A stretch of 8,072 nt of DNA, from assembly GCA_001805085.1 (NCBI GenBank), contig MHEA01000194.1:6190-14261 (forward strand), written 5' to 3'. The notes beneath the pieces were generated by a model. That model did not search any database, had not been told where the DNA came from, and worked only from the letters and a program-made list of their open reading frames with translations. The DNA is from Nitrospirae bacterium GWC2_57_9 (GTDB taxonomy: Bacteria > Nitrospirota > UBA9217). Of this stretch, positions 1-5,192 are shown in pieces; the first letter of the stretch is position 1; each line of letters begins with the position of its first letter. The position numbers were made by a program, and so were the translations under genes.

Positions 1-322
1 GCTGCCCGATGCTCTTTTTCGGCAGGAGCGTCTTCCCACCGTTTGCATTGATCTTCCGGAGCGTCTCCCCGATGTCTTCAACGCTGAAATAGATGACGGT
101 GCCCGAATGAGACGGCACATAGGACTCTCCCTTGATCAACGCTCCCGCTGACCCGTAACTGCCCTGGGCCATCGGGAAGAACGCAATCGTGAAGGGCGCC
201 ATCTCCTGCACTTCGAGGGAATAGCCGAATACCGCCTGATAGAACTTTCTGCTCTTCTCAATATCTTTGACCGGTATTTCGAACCAGTTGACCGGGTTGG
301 TTTGTGTTGCCACGGTAGCCAT
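1..322 (-). CDS. VOC family (glyoxalase/bleomycin-resistance-like) protein, C-terminus cut by window edge
   Basis: The visible N-terminal 107 residues read as one vicinal-oxygen-chelate module. It opens with VNWFEIPVKDIEKSRKFY (about residues 11-28), the usual first beta strand and helix of the glyoxalase/bleomycin-resistance superfamily. VFGYSLE follows, then a hydrophobic strand (FTIAFFP), a glycine-rich stretch, GTVIYFSVEDI (74-84) and a helix leading to NANGGKTLLPKK, typical of the second half-module. The ATG at 322 is preceded by GGAGG at 334-330 with a 7-nt spacer, so the start is secure. There is no signal peptide, so it is probably cytoplasmic. Substrate cannot be inferred: the superfamily covers glyoxalases, dioxygenases and antibiotic-binding proteins, and small single-domain members are usually uncharacterised. 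It lies 121 bp downstream of polX on the same strand. No strong promoter was found in that gap, so read-through from polX is possible. Confidence 0.88.
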   Translation of the reverse strand, partial: MATVATQTNPVNWFEIPVKDIEKSRKFYQAVFGYSLEVQEMAPFTIAFFPMAQGSYGSAGALIKGESYVPSHSGTVIYFSVEDIGETLRKINANGGKTLLPKKSIGQ

Positions 323-443
323 ATCAGTACCTCCTTTTAACCAGGAATTACTCTACTGTCGTCCCGTAGTGGTTTCACCGGGGATGTTATTTCCGTCTGT
401 TGACAACCAGATTACTGATGGCATCTCAGGATGACATACAACA

Positions 444-2240
444 TCATGTCTTGATCTTTCTTCTCTGTGTCCTCGGCGCCGTTTGTGGCAGAGAGGTTGC
501 CTCTGCTATTGATGCCTTCCGCTCCCTGCACGTTCTCAGCCGTTCCATAAACTTTTCATAGGGCAGGGCGTTCAGCACATCCTTCTTCTCGACCCACCCG
601 CGCCGCGCAGTGGAAACTCCATAGCCCATAAAATCGAAGTGGCTGGTGATATGCGTGTCCGTGTTGACCATGAACTGCACGCCGAACTCCTTCGCTCTCC
701 TCAGGTTCCCGTCGTTCAGATCGAGCCGTTCGGGATAGGCGTTCACCTCCATGGCAACGCCGTACTTCGCGGCTTCGGCGAAGACCGCGTCAAGGTCGAG
801 GTCATAGGCATCGCGTTCCCCTATGAGCCTGCCCGTAGGATGGGCGATCATGTTGACCGCAGGGTGTCTGATGGCGGAAAGGATGCGTTTCGTTATCTGC
901 TCCCGGGACTGCTTGAACCCGGAATGGATGGAGGCAATAACGATGTCCAGTCCTGCCAGAAACTCATCGCTCACATCGAGGTTGCCGTCGGCCCGGATAT
1001 CCACCTCGGCTCCCTTGAGCAACCTGAACCCGACGAGGGTCCGGTTCAGGCCGTCGATGAGCGCTGCCTGTTCCTGAAACCGCGCCTCGTCCAGACCGTG
1101 AGCAACGCCGAGGCCCCTTGTGTGGTCCGTGATCGCAATATACTCGTATCCCTTCTTTCGTGCGGCTGTAGCTATGGTCTCGAGGTCGTGCCGCCCGTCG
1201 GACCACTTTGTGTGCACGTGCAGATCGCCTTTGATTTCGTCGAGTTCGATCAACTGTGGAAGCGCCCCGGCCAGGGCCGCATCGATCTCTCCCGTGTCCT
1301 CCCGCAGCTCCGGCGGGATATAGGGAAGATGCAGCGCCCGGTACACGTCCTCCTCGTTTTCTCCGCCGATCTGACCGTCGCCCGGCAACCTGAATACGCC
1401 GTATTCGTTGATCTTCAGGCCGGCCTTTACCGCCATCTCCCGGAGCCGGATATTATGCTCCTTGCTCCCGGTAAAGTACTGGAGTGCGGCGCCGAAGGAT
1501 CCTTCCTCGACTACGCGCAGGTCCACCTGGATCCCGTTGTCGGTGATGACCGAGGATTTGGTGGGACCCTTTGCCAGGATCCGGATCACGTGCGGCATCT
1601 GCACGAACAGCTCCATCACCCGTTCCGGGTCGGCCGATGTGGTCAGGATATCGGCATCTCCGATCGTCTCCTTCCACCGCCTGATGCTGCCGGCAACCGC
1701 GATCCGGCCGATCGGCGCTTTCTCTTTCAGCCGCCGCATGATGTCTTCGGCAAGGGGCACCACCCGGCTGATCAGGTGCCTCCCGGTCCCCCGGTTCAGT
1801 TGCTCGATACCCTTAAGGATGTTCTCCTCGGTCTTTTTCTGGATGCCCCGCAGCCCGGCAAGCCTTCCGGACCGGGCCAGAGCTTCCAGTTCGTCGATGC
1901 TTTTGATGTTTGCCTTGTCATACAGCATTTTTGCGGTCTTCGGACCGACACCCGGAATGCGAGACATTTCCAGAACGCCCGAGGGCATGGTCTTGATCAA
2001 TTCCTGATGTTTGGCTATCCTGCCCGTTTCGCAGTACTCCCTGATCTTGCCCGCAAGGTCCTTGCCGATGCCCGGAATCTGCATAAGCTCTTCTTCGGAA
2101 CAGGCGGCAACATCCTTCGAGAAGCCGTCTATGTTCTGCGCAGCCCTGCGGTATGCCCGGATGCGGAATATGCTCTCGCCCTGGAGTTCCAGGAGCTGTG
2201 CGAGTTCATTGAATATTTTCGCGACCTGCTGGTTCTTCAT
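444..2240 (-). CDS. polX: DNA polymerase/3'-5' exonuclease PolX (family X polymerase + PHP domain)
   Basis: Bacterial PolX fills short gaps in base-excision and end-joining repair and carries a metal-dependent nuclease in its C-terminal PHP domain. Residues 1-150 form the 8-kDa-like region with helix-hairpin-helix loops IPGIGK (55-60) and IPGVGP (95-100), plus a looser third one near 130-137. The palm has GSIRR (184-188) and GDAD (194-197), giving catalytic Asp195 and Asp197; the third carboxylate is probably Asp240. YFTGS (255-259) is the sugar-selecting segment. The PHP domain starts at GDLHVHTKWSDG (339-349), with likely metal ligands His341, His343, Asp348, His373, Glu412, His439, His467, Asp528 and His530, so the full set appears present. 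Length 598 is close to the usual 570-580, the excess being a basic tail after about 575. The ATG follows GGAGG (2253-2249) by 8 nt. No operon partner upstream; the VOC gene lies downstream. Confidence 0.96.
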   Translation of the reverse strand: MKNQQVAKIFNELAQLLELQGESIFRIRAYRRAAQNIDGFSKDVAACSEEELMQIPGIGKDLAGKIREYCETGRIAKHQELIKTMPSGVLEMSRIPGVGPKTAKMLYDKANIKSIDELEALARSGRLAGLRGIQKKTEENILKGIEQLNRGTGRHLISRVVPLAEDIMRRLKEKAPIGRIAVAGSIRRWKETIGDADILTTSADPERVMELFVQMPHVIRILAKGPTKSSVITDNGIQVDLRVVEEGSFGAALQYFTGSKEHNIRLREMAVKAGLKINEYGVFRLPGDGQIGGENEEDVYRALHLPYIPPELREDTGEIDAALAGALPQLIELDEIKGDLHVHTKWSDGRHDLETIATAARKKGYEYIAITDHTRGLGVAHGLDEARFQEQAALIDGLNRTLVGFRLLKGAEVDIRADGNLDVSDEFLAGLDIVIASIHSGFKQSREQITKRILSAIRHPAVNMIAHPTGRLIGERDAYDLDLDAVFAEAAKYGVAMEVNAYPERLDLNDGNLRRAKEFGVQFMVNTDTHITSHFDFMGYGVSTARRGWVEKKDVLNALPYEKFMERLRTCRERKASIAEATSLPQTAPRTQRRKIKT

Positions 2241-2546
2241 GGTTCCAGCCTCCGCGGTCTTGTATCTCCTTGCGCTTCGCTTCCTCTAATTACATTTTAC
2301 CACTTACAAAAAAAAGAAGGCCTCCAGGCAGGCTGTCGAGAAAGGAACGCAATGTCAGGACGCACCGGGGTGCGATTCGCCAATTACTTAAATCAATGCA
2401 TTAAATTTGGAGCAGTCCGCGTAGCGGGGCATAGTTAGTTTTTCTGTCCGCCGGAAAGAGACCCATCAAGTCGCCCTTGACATCTCTCGATCCTGCCCGT
2501 AGTATGCACGAACTTATTTCACATTCTTTTTCCGTAACATGCACAA
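2241..2546. other. Intergenic region between divergent polX and the VanZ-like gene
   Basis: This 306-bp gap contains no convincing gene. Next to polX is an AT-rich stretch with a run of A (2308-2315). On the minus strand it includes TAAAAT (2299-2294), a possible polX -10 box, but I see no matching -35. A small hairpin CGCAC/GTGCG lies at 2361-2374. AATGCATT (2394-2401) is a perfect palindrome in an AT-rich patch, and CCGC-GTA-GCGG is a short stem nearby. The right end holds the promoter described separately. Long plus-strand open frames entering from polX are shadows. Confidence 0.6.
2477..2505 (+). promoter_or_regulatory. Predicted sigma-70-type promoter for the VanZ-like gene
   Basis: TTGACA (2477-2482) is a perfect -35 match. 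A 17-bp spacer separates it from TAGTAT (2500-2505), which matches four of six -10 positions, including the key A at position 2 and T at position 6. Transcription would begin near 2512, giving a leader of about 35 nt before the ATG at 2547. Confidence 0.6.
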
Positions 2547-2936
2547 ATGACGATACCAAAAAGCACAACAAACCTCTACCGGACGCTGCTTGTCCTGGCG
2601 CTTGCTGCCATTTCGTACCTGGCGACGACCAGGGAGGTGGCCATCATGGAGGACATGAACGACAAGGTGTCCCATATGCTTGCTTTTTTCGTTCTCTCGC
2701 TGCTCGTCGACGGTTCCTGGCCTACCCTGAGATTCGGCGCAGCGAAGGTGTTTAGCCTGTTCGGCTACGGCCTTTTCATAGAGATCGTGCAGCACTTCCT
2801 GCCCCGCCGGAGTGTTTCCCTGCTGGACCTTGCAGCCGACGGCGTCGCTATTCTTCTCTACCTCAGCCTGACGCCGGTTGTTCGCCGGCTGGGGCTCCTC
2901 AACCACGCTCCCTCCAGCGCACGCATCCCACAATGA
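2547..2936 (+). CDS. VanZ-family small integral membrane protein
   Basis: This 129-residue protein has the VanZ-like pattern. A first membrane helix ends in SYLATTRE (23-30). NDKVSH (38-43) leads into a second helix with the AFF/LLVDGSWP segment. A third helix carries YGLFIEIVQHFLPRRS (74-89), with Glu79 and Gln82, and a fourth starts at LLDLAADG (92-99). About four hydrophobic segments are visible (near 11-26, 44-55, 68-84 and 92-109), placing it in the inner membrane. The family is named after VanZ, linked to teicoplanin resistance, but most stand-alone members have no known function, and nothing nearby suggests a glycopeptide-resistance cluster. The start is not certain: ATG 2547 has no Shine-Dalgarno sequence. 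Met34 has a good one (GGGAGG, 2632-2637, 8 nt away), but starting there would remove the first helix, so I keep 2547. It is probably monocistronic. Confidence 0.88.
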   Translation: MTIPKSTTNLYRTLLVLALAAISYLATTREVAIMEDMNDKVSHMLAFFVLSLLVDGSWPTLRFGAAKVFSLFGYGLFIEIVQHFLPRRSVSLLDLAADGVAILLYLSLTPVVRRLGLLNHAPSSARIPQ

Positions 2937-2941
2937 CAAAA

Positions 2942-2968
2942 AAGGCCGGGGTCATTTTCCCCGGCCTT
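2942..2968 (-). terminator. Strong intrinsic terminator between convergent genes
   Basis: A perfect 10-bp stem (AAGGCCGGGG at 2942-2951 with CCCCGGCCTT at 2959-2968) encloses a 7-nt loop. On the minus strand the stem is followed directly by a T-run, so it is a textbook terminator for the Rossmann-protein gene ending at 2987. On the plus strand it begins only 6 nt after the VanZ stop but lacks a T tract, so it probably acts weakly in that direction. Confidence 0.87.
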
Positions 2969-2986
2969 CGATCCCGCATAAGAGCG

Positions 2987-3379
2987 CTACTTGCCTATTC
3001 CGATATCCCTGGGATGGAAGCTCGGTGTGAGTGAGGACTTTCTGGTAGAAACGCTAATAAAAAGACGGGCGATGAGTTCGTGCATGATGATGGTCTTCGA
3101 GTTCTTGCTCTTTGCAAAAAGATCCTTGATGCCTTTCTTCAGCTTCACGTCGCCGGTGACGTCGATCAGGATATCGATCTTCTTTTTCTTCCGGAGCAGA
3201 TCCATCGGATCGGTGGTCGTATAGATCTTTTTCCGTGCCGCAAGCTTGATCCCCGGCGCCGTCGCCTTCCGGGCGGCCCCGCCCACCAGCTTGATATACC
3301 GGTACTTCAGCAGTTCCTTCAGCAGCGGCGTACCGGTCCTGCCGGCGCCTATCAGTGCTACGTTCAACGTGTTTGTCAT
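2987..3379 (-). CDS. Small stand-alone Rossmann-fold (putative NAD(P)-binding) protein
   Basis: The 130-residue product begins with a beta strand and nucleotide-binding loop LNVALIGAGRTG (5-16; Gly11, Gly13, Gly16). The expected continuation follows: helix, LVGGAARKATAPGIKLAARKKIYTT (31-55), then a strand IDILIDVTG (68-76). This resembles the N-terminal dinucleotide-binding half of dihydrodipicolinate-reductase, homoserine-dehydrogenase or GFO/IDH/MocA-type enzymes. There is no catalytic or dimerisation domain after it; the chain ends soon after HELIARLFIS (100-109) with a basic tail. From memory, similar APGI...VTG modules occur attached to bacterial sensor kinases, which would suggest a ligand- or redox-sensing role; this is inference. 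The protein is lysine/arginine-rich between 47 and 93. I start at ATG 3379, behind an excellent ribosome-binding site, not at the longer upstream frame. It has its own promoter and terminator. Confidence 0.78.
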   Translation of the reverse strand: MTNTLNVALIGAGRTGTPLLKELLKYRYIKLVGGAARKATAPGIKLAARKKIYTTTDPMDLLRKKKKIDILIDVTGDVKLKKGIKDLFAKSKNSKTIIMHELIARLFISVSTRKSSLTPSFHPRDIGIGK

Positions 3380-3386
3380 GCTTCCC

Positions 3387-3391
3387 CCTCC
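3387..3391 (-). promoter_or_regulatory. Ribosome-binding site that fixes the start of the Rossmann-protein gene
   Basis: GGAGG lies inside a purine-rich run on the minus strand, 7 nt before ATG 3379. It decides against the open frame extending to 3457: that would add 26 residues with no family resemblance, a GGGGS stretch made by translating this very site, and a start codon upstream of the predicted -10 box. Confidence 0.8.
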
Positions 3392-3429
3392 CCCTCTTCG
3401 CAAAAGTAAGAACCGATGTAACGGGGACC

Positions 3430-3457
3430 AGTATACCATATTTTTTTGAATTTCCAA
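3430..3457 (-). promoter_or_regulatory. Predicted promoter for the Rossmann-protein gene
   Basis: On the minus strand TTGGAA (3457-3452) is followed after 16 bp by TATACT (3435-3430). A TG dinucleotide sits one base before the -10 (3438-3437), giving an extended -10 element. The spacer is AT-rich. Transcription would start near 3423, about 44 nt before ATG 3379. Confidence 0.55.
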
Positions 3458-3508
3458 GTTTTAAATTTTTAAAGCTAAATTACCTATGCACCCACCTTGA
3501 CCAAACCT

Positions 3509-3520
3509 CCCTTGCAAGGG
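3509..3520. repeat. 12-bp perfect palindrome in a divergent promoter region
   Basis: CCCTTGCAAGGG is its own reverse complement. It lies between the two outward-facing promoters, 42 bp upstream of the plus-strand -35 box and about 50 bp upstream of the minus-strand one. The position suits a dimeric regulator site, but a palindrome of this size can also occur by chance. Confidence 0.35.
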
Positions 3521-3562
3521 TGAGAAGAGGATGGGCCGTCAAGCAGTTTGTATCACTTTCGT

Positions 3563-3592
3563 TTGACAGATAGTCTTTCCTCGTGCTATAAG
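3563..3592 (+). promoter_or_regulatory. Predicted promoter for the beta-CASP RNase gene
   Basis: A perfect TTGACA (3563-3568) is followed after 18 bp by TATAAG (3587-3592), with TG at 3584-3585 forming an extended -10. Transcription would start near 3599, leaving a leader of about 34 nt that carries GGAGG at 3621-3625, 7 nt before ATG 3633. Confidence 0.7.
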
Positions 3593-3632
3593 CGAACCGT
3601 GTCCCGAACGTTTTTTTGATGGAGGTCAAATA

Positions 3633-5018
3633 ATGAATCTTACATTCCTCGGCGCCGCACGAACAGTAACGGGCTCCTGCTATCTGCTCGAGAGCGACGG
3701 CCTCCGCATACTGGTTGACTGCGGCCTTACCCAGGGTTCCAATAATTCTCATGAGCAGAACCACAAGTCCTTTGCCTTCGATCCCCGGGCGATCGACGCG
3801 GTCTTCCTGACCCACGCGCACCTGGACCACAGCGGGCTGCTTCCCAAGCTCGTGAAAGAAGGATTCAGCGGGAGCGTTATCGCAACGGGCGCGACCGCGG
3901 ATCTCATCATCTTCATGCTGCAGGATTCGGCCAAGATCCAGGAGAACGATGCCGAGTGGCTCAACAAGAAAGCCCTTCGTCAGGGCAGGCCGCCCTATGA
4001 ACCGCTCTATTCGGTAGAAGATGTGGAAAAGCTGAAGCCGCTGCTCGTGAAGGTCCCCTGCAGCGAGATCCGCAGCTTCAAGAACGGCATCAAGTACCGT
4101 TTTCTCGATGCCGGCCACATCCTAGGCTCGGCCACGATCGAGCTCTGGTTCCCGAACGGCGGAAAAGAACGAAAGCTCGTCCTGTCCGGCGATATCGGCA
4201 AGAAGGACTCGCCCATCATCAACGACCCCGTGCCCGCCGAAGAAGCCGATTATATCGTCATGGAATCGACGTACGGAGACCGGCTGCACAAGACCATGGG
4301 CGACTCGGCCGAAGAACTGGCCCAGGCGATCCGCGATACCTTTGCACAGAACGGGAATGTGCTGATCCCGGCCTTCTCCATCGGCAGGACCCAGGATCTG
4401 CTCTATATGCTGAATAAGCTGGCGCGGGAAAAGAGGATCCCGCGGGTCACGATCAATATCGACAGCCCCCTTTCTGAAAAGGCGACCAGGGCCTATCTCA
4501 GCCATGCCGAATGCTTTGACGAAGAGGCCAAGCGCCTGATCAGCGGCAACAGCCTGGGCGATGCCATTTCGATCAGGTTCACCCAGTCCGTCGAAGAATC
4601 AAAGGCATTGAACGAGATCAAATCAGGCGCCATCATCATTGCCGGAAGCGGCATGTGCAATGCCGGCAGGATCAGGCACCACTTGAAGCACAATCTTTGG
4701 CGGCCTGAATGCAGGGTGATCTTCGTCGGGTTCCAGGCCTTCGGCACGCTGGGCAGAAAGATCGTGGACGGAATGAAGACCGTGACCATCAACGGGGACG
4801 AGATCGGGGTCAAGGCACGTATCAGCACGATCGGCGGTTTCTCGGCCCACGCTGACCAGAAGGGCCTGCTCGAATGGCTCGGGGCATTCCGCGGGAAGCC
4901 GAAGGTCTTCGTGACCCACGGGGAAGAAAAGGCGTCCTTTGCTTTTGCCGACGCAGCGGAAAAGAAGTTTGGTTACACGATGCGGGTGCCGGAGAAAGGA
5001 GAGGTGCAGGTGTTGTAG
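3633..5018 (+). CDS. MBL-fold beta-CASP ribonuclease, CPSF73-like (COG1236 type)
   Basis: This 461-residue protein has the full layout of bacterial/archaeal relatives of the mRNA 3'-end nuclease CPSF-73, which use two zinc ions to cleave RNA in the cytoplasm. The metallo-beta-lactamase core carries THAHLDHSG (60-68; His61, His63, Asp65, His66), GHILGSA (161-167; His162) and LSGDIGK (184-190; Asp187). The beta-CASP insert follows, with ESTYGDR (motif A, Glu211), NVLIPAFSIGRTQDLL (242-257), NIDSPLSEKATRAY (275-288) and the GSGMCNAGRIRHH segment (338-350). GFQAFGTLGRKI (366-377) and GGFSAHAD (401-408) come next; His406 corresponds to motif C, a zinc ligand. VTHGEE (427-432) closes the RMMBL part. 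There is no N-terminal KH domain, as usual for this bacterial group; Thermus TTHA0252 is a characterised relative. The exact RNA target is unknown. The gene has its own promoter and RBS, and its stop lies inside a REP-like repeat. Confidence 0.95.
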   Translation: MNLTFLGAARTVTGSCYLLESDGLRILVDCGLTQGSNNSHEQNHKSFAFDPRAIDAVFLTHAHLDHSGLLPKLVKEGFSGSVIATGATADLIIFMLQDSAKIQENDAEWLNKKALRQGRPPYEPLYSVEDVEKLKPLLVKVPCSEIRSFKNGIKYRFLDAGHILGSATIELWFPNGGKERKLVLSGDIGKKDSPIINDPVPAEEADYIVMESTYGDRLHKTMGDSAEELAQAIRDTFAQNGNVLIPAFSIGRTQDLLYMLNKLAREKRIPRVTINIDSPLSEKATRAYLSHAECFDEEAKRLISGNSLGDAISIRFTQSVEESKALNEIKSGAIIIAGSGMCNAGRIRHHLKHNLWRPECRVIFVGFQAFGTLGRKIVDGMKTVTINGDEIGVKARISTIGGFSAHADQKGLLEWLGAFRGKPKVFVTHGEEKASFAFADAAEKKFGYTMRVPEKGEVQVL

Positions 5019-5090
5019 GTCGGGTCGCGCTTTCTGAGCCGACAACTTCTATGACTCTTGTCGGGTTTCGCGTAGTTCCAGCCGACCTAC
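5015..5090. repeat. REP-like (BIME-like) inverted-repeat element overlapping a stop codon
   Basis: Outer arms GTAGGTCGG (5015-5023) and CCGACCTAC (5082-5090) are perfect 9-bp complements. Inside, CCGACAA (5039-5045) pairs with TTGTCGG (5058-5064). The same bases allow a second fold of two separate hairpins, since GTCGG/CCGAC occurs twice (5019-5023 with 5039-5043, and 5060-5064 with 5082-5086). The two halves resemble each other (TCGGGT...CGCG...CCGAC). The RNase stop codon TAG (5016-5018) is part of the first arm. GTCGGGTTTCGC-type sequences are typical of dispersed REP-like repeats; only a genome search can show that this one is repeated elsewhere. Confidence 0.55.
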
Positions 5091-5105
5091 CCGTTCATGC
5101 CGTCT

Positions 5106-5127
5106 TTCCCGAGGGTTTAATCGGGAA
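5106..5127. terminator. Hairpin in convergent gap, possible weak terminator
   Basis: TTCCCGA (5106-5112) pairs with TCGGGAA (5121-5127) around an 8-nt loop. A short GGTTTTAAAACC palindrome follows at 5131-5142, whose four T residues are the only candidate T tract on the plus strand. It may help end transcription of the RNase gene; the absence of a proper T-run keeps confidence low. Confidence 0.35.
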
Positions 5128-5144
5128 TCTGGTTTTAAAACCAT

Positions 5145-5169
5145 ATCCCCGATAGGAGCATTCGGGGAT
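5145..5169 (-). terminator. Hairpin downstream of the kinase-like gene, possible terminator
   Basis: ATCCCCGA (5145-5152) pairs with TCGGGGAT (5162-5169) around a 9-nt loop, beginning 23 nt past the minus-strand stop at 5193. On the minus strand it is followed by ATGGTTTT, a short T tract. Its stem resembles that of the neighbouring hairpin, so both may belong to the same repeat-rich spacer and not be dedicated terminators. Confidence 0.4.
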
Positions 5170-5192
5170 GACACCTGATATATATAGCCCGT

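Noticed and set aside
397..402. TTGACA between the VOC gene and polX as a plus-strand promoter
   Set aside because: It would fire antisense into polX and no -10 box is found at a suitable distance.
433..450. Short stem GACAT/ATGTC at the end of polX as a terminator
   Set aside because: Only 5 bp, AT-containing, overlapping the stop codon and without a T-run; too weak to call.
639..2438. 599-residue open frame on the plus strand
   Set aside because: It lies antisense over polX, whose HhH, palm and PHP motifs are unmistakable. The plus-strand product is Pro/Arg/Gly-rich with no domain, typical of a shadow frame in GC-rich DNA.
3380..3457. 26-residue N-terminal extension of the Rossmann protein
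   Set aside because: It would translate through the ribosome-binding site and the predicted promoter. The fold starts right after the internal Met, which has an ideal Shine-Dalgarno spacing.
3480..4118. 212-residue minus-strand open frame over the RNase N-terminus
   Set aside because: It crosses the promoter, RBS and zinc-binding region of the well-supported RNase gene and shows no domain.
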